NCBI RefSeq assembly: GCF_902726545.1
Contig: NZ_CACVAD010000001.1
Coordinates: 124,001 to 188,000 of the forward strand
DNA: 64,000 nt
Direction: 5' to 3'
Source: Yersinia artesiana
Lineage (GTDB): Bacteria; Pseudomonadota; Gammaproteobacteria; Enterobacterales; Enterobacteriaceae
This document shows positions 25,755 through 36,392 of this stretch, piece by piece. A program made the translations under genes and the position numbers. Each line of letters opens with the position of its first letter. The first letter of the stretch is position 1. Under the pieces are notes generated by a model. The model saw only the letters and a list, made by a program, of their open reading frames with translations, did not search any database and was not told where the DNA came from.

Positions 25755-28031
25755 TTAGTGAACTGCACCTTCAGTTTTGCGTTTTTGTGCGCTCTGGAAC
25801 TCATAAGCCAACTGTTGTTTTTCTTTATCCAATCCAACAGTGACTGAACCACCATCAACCAGAGAGCCAAACAACAATTCGTTAGCCAGCGGTTTCTTCA
25901 AGTTTTCCTGAATCACCCGAGCCATTGGCCGCGCACCCATCGCCTTGTCGTAACCTTTATCAGATAACCAATCACGTGCTTCTTCACTGACTTCCAGTGA
26001 TACACCTTTAGCATCTAACTGCGCCTGCAACTCAACGATAAATTTATCGACCACTTGCTGGATAACAGCAGGTGACAAGTGGTTAAACCAAATAATGTTA
26101 TCCAACCGGTTACGGAATTCCGGAGTAAACACTTTTTTGATCTCTTCCAGCGCATCAGTGCTGTTGTCCTGCTGTTTAAAACCAATGGAAGTACGCTGAG
26201 TTTCGCGCACACCGGCATTGGTGGTCATCACCAAAATGACGTTACGGAAATCGGCTTTACGACCATTGTTATCGGTCAGCGTCCCGTTATCCATCACCTG
26301 CAACAGCAGGTTAAACACATCCGGGTGCGCCTTTTCAATTTCATCCAGCAGCAGAACCGCATGAGGATGCTTAATAACCGCATCGGTCAACAGGCCACCT
26401 TGATCGTACCCAACATAGCCTGGAGGCGCACCAATCAAGCGGCTAACCGTGTGGCGCTCCATATATTCAGACATATCAAAGCGCAACAGCTCAATATCCA
26501 GCGCTTTGGCCAATTGCACCGTCACTTCTGTCTTACCAACCCCAGTTGGGCCAGCAAACAGGAATGAACCAACAGGTTTGTGCTCATGCCCCAAGCCCGC
26601 GCGACTCATTTTAATAGCCTCAGATAACGCCTCAATGGCCTTATCCTGACCGAACACCAGCATGTTCAGGCGGTCACTCAGGTTTTTCAGCACATCGCGA
26701 TCACTGGCTGACACCGTTTTTTCCGGAATACGGGCGATGCGGGCAACCACAGACTCAATATCCGAAACATTGACCGTTTTCTTGCGTTTGTTCACCGGCA
26801 TCAGACGGCTACGTGCACCAGCTTCGTCAATCACATCAATGGCTTTATCTGGCAGATGACGGTCATTAATGTATTTGACCGATAACTCCACCGCCGCACG
26901 GATTGCTTTTGCGGTATAACGCACATCATGATGCGCTTCGTATTTTGGTTTCAGGCCGTTGATAATCTGGACGGTTTCTTCCGGCGTCGGCTCAGTAATA
27001 TCAATTTTCTGGAAACGACGTGCCAGCGCCCGATCTTTTTCAAAGATATTGCTGAATTCCTGATACGTGGTGGAGCCAATGACTCGAATTTTGCCGCTGG
27101 AAAGTAGCGGCTTGATCAAGTTAGCAGCGTCTACTTGCCCACCAGATGCAGCTCCGGCACCGATAATTGTATGAATTTCATCGATAAACAGGATGCTATC
27201 TTTGTCATTTTCTAACTGTTTCAGCAGCGCCTTGAAGCGTTTTTCAAAATCGCCACGATATTTCGTTCCGGCCAGAAGTGATCCGATATCCAAGGAATAT
27301 AATGTGCATTCTGACATGACTTCAGGAACATCGCCCTGCACGATACGCCAGGCCAAACCTTCGGCGATAGCCGTTTTACCAACGCCAGATTCCCCCACCA
27401 ATAGTGGGTTATTTTTACGCCGACGGCACAATACCTGAATGGTGCGCTCCAACTCTTTATCGCGGCCGATAAGTGGATCAATGCCGCCAACACGGGCCAG
27501 TTGGTTCAGATTGGTGGTGAAGTTCTCCATACGGTCTTCCCCTCCTGCCTGTTCTTCATTCACCGGATTTTCTGTATTCGGTGCCTGACCCGGTTCGTCC
27601 TTACGGGCGCCGTGGGAAATAAAGTTCACTACATCCAGACGGCTGACATCATGCTTACGCAGTAGGTAGGCCGCCTGGGACTCTTGTTCACTGAAGATGG
27701 CGACCAACACGTTGGCACCAGACACTTCATTGCGCCCTGATGATTGCACGTGGAAGACCGCACGTTGTAACACGCGTTGGAAACTGAGCGTCGGCTGGGT
27801 GTCGCGCTCTTCTTCACTGACGGGTAAGGTCGGTGTGGTTTGTTCAATAAACGCTTCCAGTTCCTGGCGCAACGCCACCAGATCAACCGAACACGCCTCC
27901 AGCGCTTCCCGCGCGGCTGGATTGCTTAGCAATGCCAGCAACAGGTGCTCCACGGTCATAAACTCGTGTCTGTGCTCACGCGCTCTGGCGAAAGCCATGT
28001 TGAGACTGAGTTCAAGTTCTTGATTGAGCAT
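25755..28031 (-). CDS. clpA: ClpA, ATPase subunit of the ClpAP protease
   Basis: Hexameric Hsp100 unfoldase that feeds ClpP. It is 758 aa: an N-domain (to about 140) that docks ClpS, then two AAA+ modules with Walker A GESGVGKT (213-220) and GPTGVGKT (near 495-502). The start MLNQELELSLNMAF matches E. coli; an ATG two codons upstream is in frame. Met168 in GGEDRMENF corresponds to the internal start that gives a shorter ClpA form in E. coli. clpS lies directly upstream on the same strand. Confidence 0.98.
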   Translation of the reverse strand: MLNQELELSLNMAFARAREHRHEFMTVEHLLLALLSNPAAREALEACSVDLVALRQELEAFIEQTTPTLPVSEEERDTQPTLSFQRVLQRAVFHVQSSGRNEVSGANVLVAIFSEQESQAAYLLRKHDVSRLDVVNFISHGARKDEPGQAPNTENPVNEEQAGGEDRMENFTTNLNQLARVGGIDPLIGRDKELERTIQVLCRRRKNNPLLVGESGVGKTAIAEGLAWRIVQGDVPEVMSECTLYSLDIGSLLAGTKYRGDFEKRFKALLKQLENDKDSILFIDEIHTIIGAGAASGGQVDAANLIKPLLSSGKIRVIGSTTYQEFSNIFEKDRALARRFQKIDITEPTPEETVQIINGLKPKYEAHHDVRYTAKAIRAAVELSVKYINDRHLPDKAIDVIDEAGARSRLMPVNKRKKTVNVSDIESVVARIARIPEKTVSASDRDVLKNLSDRLNMLVFGQDKAIEALSEAIKMSRAGLGHEHKPVGSFLFAGPTGVGKTEVTVQLAKALDIELLRFDMSEYMERHTVSRLIGAPPGYVGYDQGGLLTDAVIKHPHAVLLLDEIEKAHPDVFNLLLQVMDNGTLTDNNGRKADFRNVILVMTTNAGVRETQRTSIGFKQQDNSTDALEEIKKVFTPEFRNRLDNIIWFNHLSPAVIQQVVDKFIVELQAQLDAKGVSLEVSEEARDWLSDKGYDKAMGARPMARVIQENLKKPLANELLFGSLVDGGSVTVGLDKEKQQLAYEFQSAQKRKTEGAVH

Positions 28032-28056
28032 AGGCACCTCCCAATAATTGCCTTAA

Positions 28057-28377
28057 TCAGGCTTTTTCCAGCGTACAAAGCAACGGATGCTCGTTCTCCC
28101 TGGCGTATTGATTTACATGTGCGACTTTTGTCTCTGCCACTTCGGCAGTAAAAACACCGCAAATCGCCTTTCCTTGATAATGCACATTGAGCATCAGCTG
28201 TGTTGCACGTTCAATATCATAAGAAAAGAACTTTTGCAGAACGTCAATCACAAATTCCATCGGAGTGTAATCGTCGTTGTTAAGTATCACTTTATACATA
28301 GACGGCGGTTTGAGCGCCTCGATTTGTTTATCTTTGACTAAATGTTCAAAATTTAGCCAGTCGTTGTTCTTCCCCAT
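28057..28377 (-). CDS. clpS: ClpS adaptor for N-end-rule substrates
   Basis: A 106 aa adaptor that binds N-terminal Leu, Phe, Tyr or Trp and hands the protein to ClpAP. The flexible N-terminal tail is followed by [15 protein letters not shown], which carries the ligand-pocket Asn-Asp residues, and by [11 protein letters not shown]. It is 25 bp upstream of clpA. Confidence 0.98.
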   Translation of the reverse strand: MGKNNDWLNFEHLVKDKQIEALKPPSMYKVILNNDDYTPMEFVIDVLQKFFSYDIERATQLMLNVHYQGKAICGVFTAEVAETKVAHVNQYARENEHPLLCTLEKA

Positions 28378-28736
28378 TGCCTGCCCATCGTTTCACTGAA
28401 CCACTCAGGAGCAATACTTCACTCCGGTTATAAGACCATTTCATACAGATATCTATTATTATTTTAACATCACTTATGTCATAACGCCGCCAGAGAAAGA
28501 AGTCAGTATTTTCGCTTTAAAAACGGTTAAATTGTATCCAAATAAAGACAATAGCGTTAGCTACATCAAACTTTGAAGAACTGCCTTGCCCAGACAAAAG
28601 CGCCCCCCTTGACGTTAAGGCCATTTCCACTAGAGTGTATTTTCGTGAGCTGTTGGAGTTTTAACCAATTCGCGCTCACTTTAACCAGTGATTACCTCAT
28701 CTCGAACCAAAATAGCCTTGCGAGGAACGTAGAAGT
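28378..28736. promoter_or_regulatory. clpS-cspD divergent intergenic region
   Basis: 359 bp holding the two divergent promoters. I see AT-rich DNA and a GAGG ribosome site 11 nt before the cspD ATG, but no distinct operator, repeat or small gene that I can support. Confidence 0.4.
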
Positions 28737-28994
28737 ATGGAGACGGGTACTGTTAAATGGTTCAACAATGCCAAAGGTTTTGGCTTTATTTGCCCTGAGG
28801 GCGGCGGCGAAGATATATTCGCTCACTATTCAACTATCCAGATGGATGGCTACCGAACGTTAAAAGCGGGCCAGATGGTTAACTTTGATGTCCATCAAGG
28901 GCCAAAAGGGAACCATGCCAGCCTGATTGTACCACTAGGATTAGATGTGGTACTGCAAGAAGCCATACCGCAGGAACACGCTGTATTGGCCTGA
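28737..28994 (+). CDS. cspD: Cold-shock-like protein CspD
   Basis: A single cold-shock domain that binds single-stranded DNA and inhibits replication in stationary phase in E. coli. RNP1 KGFGFICP and RNP2 DIFAHYS are intact. It is 85 aa against 74 in E. coli; the extra residues form the C-terminal tail LGLDVVLQEAIPQEHAVLA. It is divergent from clpS, as in E. coli, and convergent with macB. Confidence 0.96.
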   Translation: METGTVKWFNNAKGFGFICPEGGGEDIFAHYSTIQMDGYRTLKAGQMVNFDVHQGPKGNHASLIVPLGLDVVLQEAIPQEHAVLA

Positions 28995-29104
28995 CACCGC
29001 GGATTTATCTTCCTGAACATCTTGGACTGACTCTCACCTCAACACTTTGGGGCCAAAGGTATTTCCCAAGCGGTTTGTCGCAGTACAACATTTATGACAA
29101 TTCA

Positions 29105-29137
29105 AAATGCCAGCCAATAATGACTGGCATTTTTATT
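29105..29137. terminator. Bidirectional terminator between cspD and macB
   Basis: Stem AAATGCCAG / CTGGCATTT with T-rich flanks, TTTTATTT on the plus strand, in the convergent gap. Confidence 0.82.
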
Positions 29138-29189
29138 TCCAATACATCTAATATGCGGCTATATAAACCAAAATCAACCTCTGCGCTAT

Positions 29190-31139
29190 TTATTCACGCG
29201 CTAAAGCATCAATAGGGTTTAACCGAGCTGCGCTGCGCGCCGGTAGATAACCGAATACGACCCCGATGACGGTTGAACACAAAAATGCGCTGAATAGCGC
29301 CACCGGAGGGAAAGCAATTTGCCAGTTGGGTAAAAACATTTCGACTATCAAGCCAATAGCGAAAGACAGTGAGATGCCGAGTGCTCCTCCTACCAGACAG
29401 ACCAAAATAGCTTCAATTAAGAATTGCTGCATAACATCACTGGATCGCGCTCCCACTGCCATACGAATACCAATTTCACGGGTACGTTCAGTTACTGATA
29501 CCAACATAATATTCATCACGCCAATCCCACCGACCACCAGTGAGATAACAGCCACTAACGTTAGGAACAACTGCATAGTGCGAGTCGTTTTCTCTGCGGT
29601 TTGCAGCAAACTATCCATGTTGTAGGTGAATATGTCTTTCTTACCATGGCGCATAGTCAACAACCTGACCAACTGCTGTTCGGCTTCTTTACTGCTATAG
29701 CCCTCTTTAATCCGAATAGTAATCGAATCAAAGTAGGAACGCCCCATCAAACGGCTCGCCATGGTGCTATAAGGCACCCACACCCGTAGCGCTTTACTGC
29801 TACCAAACATGGATTGTTTTTCTTCCACCACGCCCACAACAGTAGCAGGCATATTACCAATCAATATCACTTGCCCCACGACATCCTTGATATGAGGGAA
29901 CAGACGGCGCTGCGTATTGCGATCAATAACAACTACTTGTGATTGACGCTCCACCTGCTCGTGGGTGATGGCAGTACCTTGTTCAAGCTTCATGCCATAC
30001 ACCCTGAAATATTGCTCGCTAACACCTGATACACTGGCCGACACATCAATATTGCCATAACGTAACCGCATACTGCCGGCGATAGTCGGGGATACTGCGC
30101 TGACGTATGACTGTGCTTTAAGCGCGGCCATATCATCATAAACCAACGCCTGTCGGGTGCTGGGGTCGTCGTCACCAAAGTCTTTACCAGGGTAGACATC
30201 AATAGTGTTCGTGCCGATGGCTCTGATATCCGCCAACACCAACTGTTTAGCCGCGTCCCCAACCACTAATATGGAAACAACCGAGGCAATACCGATAATG
30301 ATGCCTAACATCGTCAGGGCGGTACGCATTTTATTGGCCGACATTGCGCGCCAGGCCATTAATAATGCCTCACGAAAACGCCCCGCTAATTGCTGCCAGG
30401 AAGGTGCAGGTGGTGTCAGGCTAATCGCGTCAGAAGTTTCAACATTTTGCGTTATTTTCGAACCAGAGTCGGCCATGATACGGCCATCTTTAATTTCGAT
30501 AATCCGCTCAGCCTGGGCCGCAACAGTGGGGTCATGGGTAACAATAATGACCGTATGCCCCTGCTGTTGAAGCTGTTTCAAAATAGCCATCACCTCAACG
30601 CTGGAATGACTGTCCAGTGCACCTGTCGGCTCATCTGCAAGAATAACCTGACCGCCATTCATCAAGGCTCGCGCAATACTGACACGCTGTTGCTGCCCGC
30701 CAGATAACTGGTTGGGTTGATAACTGACGCGCTCCCCCAACCCCAGTCGGGTTAATAGCATGTTCGCTCGTTCACGGCGTTCATTTTTACCTAGTCCTGC
30801 ATAAACCGCTGGAACTTCAACATTATGAGCTGCACTAAGGTGAGGTAAAAGATGATAACGTTGGAAAATAAAACCGAAATGCTCGCGGCGCAATGCGGCC
30901 AATGCATCGTTGTCTAGCGCCGCAACATCTTGACCGGCCACCCGATAAACGCCCGCACTGGGCTTATCCAGGCAGCCGAGAATGTTCATCAATGTCGATT
31001 TACCGGAACCAGAGGCACCAATAATCGCCACCAGCTCACCGGCATTAATGGTCAGTGAGACATCCTGCAATACATCAACGGTTTCTTCGCCGGACTGATA
31101 GCTACGACGGATGCCTTTTAATTCAAGCAATGCCGCCAT
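29190..31139 (-). CDS. macB: MacB, ABC-type macrolide/peptide efflux ATPase-permease
   Basis: With MacA and TolC it pumps macrolides, enterotoxin and other substrates from the periplasm (a mechanotransmission ABC protein). It is 649 aa: an N-terminal ATPase with Walker A GASGSGKST (41-49), signature LSGGQQQR and Walker B ILADEPTGALD, one membrane segment near 275, a large periplasmic domain, then three C-terminal segments (FtsX-like). Its ATG overlaps the macA stop (TAATG). Confidence 0.97.
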   Translation of the reverse strand: MAALLELKGIRRSYQSGEETVDVLQDVSLTINAGELVAIIGASGSGKSTLMNILGCLDKPSAGVYRVAGQDVAALDNDALAALRREHFGFIFQRYHLLPHLSAAHNVEVPAVYAGLGKNERRERANMLLTRLGLGERVSYQPNQLSGGQQQRVSIARALMNGGQVILADEPTGALDSHSSVEVMAILKQLQQQGHTVIIVTHDPTVAAQAERIIEIKDGRIMADSGSKITQNVETSDAISLTPPAPSWQQLAGRFREALLMAWRAMSANKMRTALTMLGIIIGIASVVSILVVGDAAKQLVLADIRAIGTNTIDVYPGKDFGDDDPSTRQALVYDDMAALKAQSYVSAVSPTIAGSMRLRYGNIDVSASVSGVSEQYFRVYGMKLEQGTAITHEQVERQSQVVVIDRNTQRRLFPHIKDVVGQVILIGNMPATVVGVVEEKQSMFGSSKALRVWVPYSTMASRLMGRSYFDSITIRIKEGYSSKEAEQQLVRLLTMRHGKKDIFTYNMDSLLQTAEKTTRTMQLFLTLVAVISLVVGGIGVMNIMLVSVTERTREIGIRMAVGARSSDVMQQFLIEAILVCLVGGALGISLSFAIGLIVEMFLPNWQIAFPPVALFSAFLCSTVIGVVFGYLPARSAARLNPIDALARE

Positions 31140-32254
31140 TACGCCTCCTCCGTGCCGCCGCGACTAACGATGACTTCCTCACCCACATTTAAACCAGAAA
31201 TAACCTGCGCATCGACGTTATTGCGGATACCAATCGTCACTTCGCGTTTTTCTTCCTTGCCATCTTTGAGTATCGCCACTTGATAATGATTAGTCCCCAA
31301 CTCATTACCTAATGCTGATAATGGGATAACCATTGCCTGAGGAATATTTGCCAACTGAATTGACACCTGCGCAGTCATTTGCAGTCGCAATAGCCGATCG
31401 GGGTTCGGCACTTCGAAACGCGCTGAATAGAAAATCGCGTCATTCACTTTTTCTGGTGTTGGCTGAATATCTTTTAATACGCCATCAAAGCGCTTTCCAG
31501 GATCACCCAATACAGTGAACGAGGCTTTCATACCAGGTTTTAAATGAATCACATCTGCTTCTGAAACCTGCGCATTCACCAGCATAGTGCTCATGTCTGC
31601 CAGTGTCAGAATGTTAGGCGCTTGCTGCGCAGCAATCACAGTTTGGCCTTGTAACGTCGTGATTTGCACCACATCACCGCCCATCGGGGCCGAAATCTTG
31701 GTGTAATCCAAATTAATATTGGCAGTATCTAAACTGGCTTTGGTTTTATTAATTTGCGCATTAATAGTTTCAACCTGCGCTTTTTTCACTGCCAGAGTGG
31801 TACTCGCCTGATCCAAATCCTGACGTGATACGGCTTGTAATTTTGCCAAATCTTGCTGGCGACGTAGGGTGACAGCAGCCAATTGTTGTTCAGCTTTCGC
31901 CTGCCCCAATTGTGCATTTAAGTCCTGTAATGTCGCTTCCACTTCTTTAATTTGGTTCTGCGCCTGTTGTGGATCGATCATCGCCAGCAATTGCCCTTGC
32001 TTAACTTGATCGCCAATTTCCACATAGAGTTTTTCCAACTGGCCGCTGACCTGAGCACCTACATCAACTTTGCGCACTGCATCGAGTTTGCCAGTTGCCA
32101 ATACATTCTGTTGCAGATCACGGTGGGCGACTTTTACCGTTTGGAATTGAATCGGTGTGGGTGCCGTAAGGTGCCTGATAATGAAAAAACCGCCGATAAT
32201 GAAAACGGCAATGGCGATAAGCCATCGGCGCTGACTGCTACTGAACTGCATCAA
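31139..32254 (-). CDS. macA: MacA, periplasmic adaptor of the MacAB-TolC pump
   Basis: Membrane-fusion protein that joins MacB to TolC and stimulates its ATPase. It is 371 aa: an N-terminal membrane anchor (residues 12-28), a barrel-sandwich lipoyl domain split by a long alpha-helical hairpin (about 95-175, Gln/Ala/Lys-rich coiled coil), then beta-barrel and membrane-proximal domains. The start could be either of the first two Met codons. It is divergent from ybjX. Confidence 0.96.
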   Translation of the reverse strand: MMQFSSSQRRWLIAIAVFIIGGFFIIRHLTAPTPIQFQTVKVAHRDLQQNVLATGKLDAVRKVDVGAQVSGQLEKLYVEIGDQVKQGQLLAMIDPQQAQNQIKEVEATLQDLNAQLGQAKAEQQLAAVTLRRQQDLAKLQAVSRQDLDQASTTLAVKKAQVETINAQINKTKASLDTANINLDYTKISAPMGGDVVQITTLQGQTVIAAQQAPNILTLADMSTMLVNAQVSEADVIHLKPGMKASFTVLGDPGKRFDGVLKDIQPTPEKVNDAIFYSARFEVPNPDRLLRLQMTAQVSIQLANIPQAMVIPLSALGNELGTNHYQVAILKDGKEEKREVTIGIRNNVDAQVISGLNVGEEVIVSRGGTEEA

Positions 32255-32441
32255 ATCAATTACCTTTTTTAAATTTTAAATTTATCAACTTGCTGAAAAT
32301 AGCATCGGCAGCACTCATTTAGCTAAACAACGCGTAAATGCCCACCCGACTACCGCCGGAATCTAAGATGCATTGAGACTCCGTTTAGCTCCCATTTGTT
32401 CCAATTAGCTCCGGAAATACATTGATATAACGGACTTAATC

Positions 32442-33395
32442 ATGCGCATCAACAATAACCCCGTATTAATCCCTAACAATATTAACCGCTGGGGACTAAT
32501 TGCATTGCTGTTCAAAGGTCATCAGGCGCTGGGCGGTTCATGGCAAAAATCGCAGTTTCGGCTTAAATTTATCGCCCGAACTTTAATCAGCCCTAAACTG
32601 ACCTTTAACTTGCTGGGTGTACTGGTGAAGCACCCGTTTCTCAATAGTATGCTACGCGCTCAACCGGACTTACCCTGTAAGTTACACCGCCCTTACTTGA
32701 CTAACACGCTCAATAATCGGCAGAAACTGGAAGTGCTACAGACTCATTTCCAGTTAGAAAACCAGTGTATGCCAGAATTATTACGCCGCAACTATTTGCA
32801 TCATTCACCTTATAAATTGACCGAATTAGCTGGCAAGAATGAGGAAAGGTATTCTCTTTATTTGGGTGTTATTCCAAAACTCAATAAGGAGGGTGAAATT
32901 ACGCTGATGCTTGCCAATGAGCAACAACAAACCCTGGCATTACTCACATTTAGCCTCACTTATTACCAAAACAAAAAAACGTTGTTTATCGGTGGGTTGC
33001 AAGGTGCTGATAACGAAACCCCACACAGTGAAATTCATGCCTGCACCAAGGCCTGTCATGGATTATTCCCGAAACGATTAGTATTAGAAGCCACCTGTTG
33101 CCTGGCAGAACTGATGGGAATTAGACAGATTATTGCCGTCGGCAACGCCACCCATGTTTATCAAAACTGGCGCTATCGAGCGAAAAAGAAAGATAAATTA
33201 CATGCAGATTACGATAGCTTCTGGATATCACTGGGTGGAGTGCAATGTGCTGAAGGTCATTTCAATTTACCCGTCAGAATTGCACGTAAGTCCATTGAAG
33301 ACATTGCCAGTAAAAAACGCGCAGAATATCGCCGCCGCTATCAGTTACTTGAACAACTTGAAAATGGTTTAGCCGCGCATTTTTCACGCGGTTAG
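32442..33395 (+). CDS. ybjX: VirK/YbjX family protein (DUF535)
   Basis: 317 aa, similar to E. coli YbjX and Shigella VirK. Family members are linked to virulence factor localisation and to antimicrobial peptide resistance under PhoPQ, but the biochemical role is unknown. Visible family segments are RAQPDLPCKLHRPYL near residue 73 and ATCCLAELMGIRQIIAVGNATHVYQNWRY in the C-terminal half. There is no signal peptide. It neighbours macA in divergent order, as in E. coli. Confidence 0.9.
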   Translation: MRINNNPVLIPNNINRWGLIALLFKGHQALGGSWQKSQFRLKFIARTLISPKLTFNLLGVLVKHPFLNSMLRAQPDLPCKLHRPYLTNTLNNRQKLEVLQTHFQLENQCMPELLRRNYLHHSPYKLTELAGKNEERYSLYLGVIPKLNKEGEITLMLANEQQQTLALLTFSLTYYQNKKTLFIGGLQGADNETPHSEIHACTKACHGLFPKRLVLEATCCLAELMGIRQIIAVGNATHVYQNWRYRAKKKDKLHADYDSFWISLGGVQCAEGHFNLPVRIARKSIEDIASKKRAEYRRRYQLLEQLENGLAAHFSRG

Positions 33396-33419
33396 AGGTG
33401 CTTAGGCAGGCCATGCCCG

Positions 33420-35084
33420 CTAGTCTGCCCGGCCGCGCGCCAGCCAGACTACGCGGGAGAACATTTTTTTCAACAATGGCGGGATGAATTCAATGCCCCG
33501 TTCTCTGGTGTAGTTGGTCACTTCAATTGCTAAATCGGGCTTAGAGGTACGATGAATGGCCTTTTCAATTACTCTGCGTGGCTGCATTTTGGCATTGGCA
33601 GGAATACCGGATATTCGGTGATATACCTCATCAAAGCCCGAGCGATATAAAAAGTGCTCCATATCCGGGGCTGGCAAAATGGTCAAGCGATCCCGTTCGT
33701 GATCTCGCCCATTGTCCGCCATATTACGTACTGTCGCAGCATACTTTTTCCCTGCGTCATCGCCATCAGTCAGAACATGCCACTGGATCCCCATTCTGTT
33801 GGCAAATTTAAGTAACGGGCGCAGGCCACTTTGAGCAAACTCAATCACTTTTACGCCTTCCGCTTCAAAGTGATAGCCGCACTGGCGGGCAAGTTCATTA
33901 AGTAACCAAATTTCGGTTTCCCCCTCAACCAACAGCCAGCAACGGGCAAACAACGCTGAGGGGCGGTTGAAACGAATATGAAAAGCGATACGGCGGCTAT
34001 CTTCAGAGCTCATGCCACGGGGGCCAATGCGGTAAGTGGCAACCCTGGATGATTCGCGCACTAATCGGCAAATGCTCTCAACGGGCACTAATGAAATGAG
34101 TTCCCCAGAGTTTGTAGTTGTAATGCGCTGAAGCGGCAGTTGGCTCAGTAACCCCCAGGCAACAGATAACATGATCGGGTGTAAACGGGTTTCCGGGTCT
34201 TCCACCAGCAGCAATGGGCGCGCATGAGGGTCAAGGCTCAGTGGTCCTTTCGCTTGCAATAGCGTTGAAAACATACCCAACAGTATCAATCGCATACTGC
34301 GGCTGTTAGGTTCGGCCACCATGCGGTTGATGCTATCGAGGGCGAGCCAGGCTTCACGTTCAGGTTGTGGCCGGTGACGATGATTGCGCAGGCTAGCGGA
34401 CTGTGACCCTTGCTCGGCGAAGTAATGTTCTAACAATTGACGCATCGCCTCCAAGCCTTGGCGCAGCTGGGTATTAGTCAGTTTTTGTGGATTCCGTACC
34501 AATTCACGGCTTAACTGATCCAATTGCTGATTCAACGCCACTTTATCTGGCTGGTTACTGTTTTCAGCCGTGGTGCTGCGCAGTCGGCGTATGAAACGCG
34601 CATCTCGCAGACGCAATACCGGATGAATACGAATCACCCCGCGCGCCAGCTTTTCAATATCGTGTAATTCCAGTGGGCACCCTTCTAAATCGAGGAAAGT
34701 GCGCCAGGTACATACCGTGTCATCGTCTGCCAACTCACCTGCAATTCGATAATAAATACGATGTAAACCATCGTCATTTTTTATCCATAGCGGCGCTAAC
34801 TGGCGATAACGAGGGGCTCGCCAATGGCCGATATCTTTTTCACAAAAGGTGAAGATAATTTGTAAGTGGCGCTCTTTAGCACTCTCATCACCTGCTGGGT
34901 AATAAAAATCCTGCGAGGTGAAATGATAAAGCTGAGGTTCAGGGGATAAAAGTAATGTGAGGGCATCTAATAGACTGGATTTACCCCAGGCATTTTCACC
35001 GATCAGCACCGTATTATCGTCAAGGTTCAATGAAATACGATTAATACCGCGAAAACCGACAATATCTACGCGTTCAAGATACAT
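33420..35084 (-). CDS. ybjD: OLD-family ATP-dependent endonuclease YbjD
   Basis: 554 aa, with an SMC-like ABC ATPase fused to a TOPRIM nuclease domain (Overcoming Lysogenization Defect family, class 2-like). Walker A GENAWGKS is at 29-36; the ABC Walker B is in LLLVEDPETRLHP. The TOPRIM glutamate is in LLVEGETEIWLLNE near 375 and the acidic pair in LTDGDDAGKKY. The physiological role is not established; OLD proteins can act in DNA repair or phage defence. Stand-alone here, convergent with ybjX. Confidence 0.9.
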   Translation of the reverse strand: MYLERVDIVGFRGINRISLNLDDNTVLIGENAWGKSSLLDALTLLLSPEPQLYHFTSQDFYYPAGDESAKERHLQIIFTFCEKDIGHWRAPRYRQLAPLWIKNDDGLHRIYYRIAGELADDDTVCTWRTFLDLEGCPLELHDIEKLARGVIRIHPVLRLRDARFIRRLRSTTAENSNQPDKVALNQQLDQLSRELVRNPQKLTNTQLRQGLEAMRQLLEHYFAEQGSQSASLRNHRHRPQPEREAWLALDSINRMVAEPNSRSMRLILLGMFSTLLQAKGPLSLDPHARPLLLVEDPETRLHPIMLSVAWGLLSQLPLQRITTTNSGELISLVPVESICRLVRESSRVATYRIGPRGMSSEDSRRIAFHIRFNRPSALFARCWLLVEGETEIWLLNELARQCGYHFEAEGVKVIEFAQSGLRPLLKFANRMGIQWHVLTDGDDAGKKYAATVRNMADNGRDHERDRLTILPAPDMEHFLYRSGFDEVYHRISGIPANAKMQPRRVIEKAIHRTSKPDLAIEVTNYTRERGIEFIPPLLKKMFSRVVWLARGRAD

Positions 35085-35262
35085 GCTACGCCTCCGGTGC
35101 GAATTTATTCATACTGATACTATCAGATTACAGAGCTAACCTATTACCTGATTATCTCAGGCAAAAAAACCTTATAGGTCAAGTCTCCTGACAACCGGTG
35201 TTGCTTTACTCTTCCTTTGATTTTAGATAGTTTATTGCGCCACAGCCCATTATTCATCTGCA

Positions 35263-35268
35263 TATAAT
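35263..35268 (+). promoter_or_regulatory. Probable -10 of lysO
   Basis: A perfect TATAAT 69 bp before the GTG start. The best upstream -35-like sequence (TTGCGC) is spaced too far, so an activator may be needed. A lysine riboswitch is not evident in the roughly 60 nt leader. Confidence 0.4.
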
Positions 35269-35336
35269 ACCCAGCGTCATTGCTGTTACAGCACGGCAAG
35301 TTACGACAATGAGAAGGGTATAGGACGGTATAACTC

Positions 35337-36236
35337 GTGTATTCAGGATTGCTGATCATTCTTTTGCCGTTAATTATTGGTTATCTCATCCCACTTAGCC
35401 GCAAAACATTAATTCAATTGATCAACCGCTTATTAAGCTGGATGGTCTACGTTATTTTATTCTTTATGGGCATCAGCCTGGCATTTCTCGAAAATCTCAG
35501 TGCGAACCTGCTACTTATTTTCCAATACACTGGTGTCTTCTTCCTGTGTATTTTTTGTGCCAATTTACTGGCGTTATTTTTGCTCGAACGCAAAACGCCG
35601 TGGAAAAATACCCATCGTCAGGAAGCATTACCATCCCGTCTGCATATGGCGTTGGAATCATTAAAGTTATGCGGCGTAGTCATTGTCGGTTTCTTACTGG
35701 GATTGAGCCAGTGGGAGTGGTTACAGTTTGCCGCTAAAGGCAGCGAACTGGCGCTGATCTTCCTGCTTTTCTTAGTTGGGATTCAATTGCGTAATAGTGG
35801 TATGACACTGCGCCAGATTGTATTAAATCGCCGTGGCACCATTGTGGCCTTTGTGGTGGCGATCAGTGCATTGGCGGGCGGAATGCTCGCCGCAATATTG
35901 ATGGGTTTACCGATTAAAACCGGACTGGCGATGGCGTCTGGTTTTGGCTGGTATTCATTGTCAGGTATTTTATTAACTGATTCATTTGGTCCTGTCATTG
36001 GGAGTGCGGCATTCTTCAATGATTTGGCGCGTGAATTAGTGGCCATTATGTTGATTCCAACACTGGTGCGCAGCAGTCGTTCCACCGCGCTGGGCTTGTG
36101 TGGCGCGACCTCCATGGACTTTACGCTACCGGTATTACAACGTAGTGGCGGGTTGGAAATGGTGCCCGCCGCTATTGTGCACGGCTTTTTACTGAGCTTG
36201 CTCGCGCCAATTTTGATTGCTTTCTTCTCTTCATAA
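35337..36236 (+). CDS. lysO: Lysine exporter LysO
   Basis: Inner-membrane exporter of L-lysine (formerly YbjE), which also gives thialysine resistance. It is 299 aa with about eight membrane segments. The conserved SGFGWYSLSGILLTDSFGPVIGSAAFFNDLARE and GATSMDFTLPVLQRSGG segments define the family. The start codon is GTG (reading MYSGLLIILLPLIIGYL). It is divergent from ybjD. Confidence 0.95.
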   Translation: MYSGLLIILLPLIIGYLIPLSRKTLIQLINRLLSWMVYVILFFMGISLAFLENLSANLLLIFQYTGVFFLCIFCANLLALFLLERKTPWKNTHRQEALPSRLHMALESLKLCGVVIVGFLLGLSQWEWLQFAAKGSELALIFLLFLVGIQLRNSGMTLRQIVLNRRGTIVAFVVAISALAGGMLAAILMGLPIKTGLAMASGFGWYSLSGILLTDSFGPVIGSAAFFNDLARELVAIMLIPTLVRSSRSTALGLCGATSMDFTLPVLQRSGGLEMVPAAIVHGFLLSLLAPILIAFFSS

Positions 36237-36317
36237 TTCTTCATTCGCGCAGTGAGCCACTCGGTTCACTGCGTGATTTCACTCCAATAGTGAATAAATT
36301 CTCATTCGCAGCGAAAG

Positions 36318-36331
36318 TTGCGCCAAATCAA
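36318..36331 (+). promoter_or_regulatory. FNR-like site upstream of hcp
   Basis: TTGCG-CCAA-ATCAA matches FNR (TTGAT-N4-ATCAA) in eight of ten positions. With the -10-like TATGCT at 36383-36388 the site would be near -71, a class I activator position. This fits the known anaerobic control of hcp. Confidence 0.55.
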
Positions 36332-36392
36332 AACAAGTTAAAGTTGCATGAAAAAAGCCTTTTTAAACCACCTGTGCACATCTATGCTTTTA

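Noticed and set aside
35144-35336. Possible lysine riboswitch before lysO
   Set aside because: The region is short of the conserved lysine-box sequence and the leader from the TATAAT is only about 60 nt.
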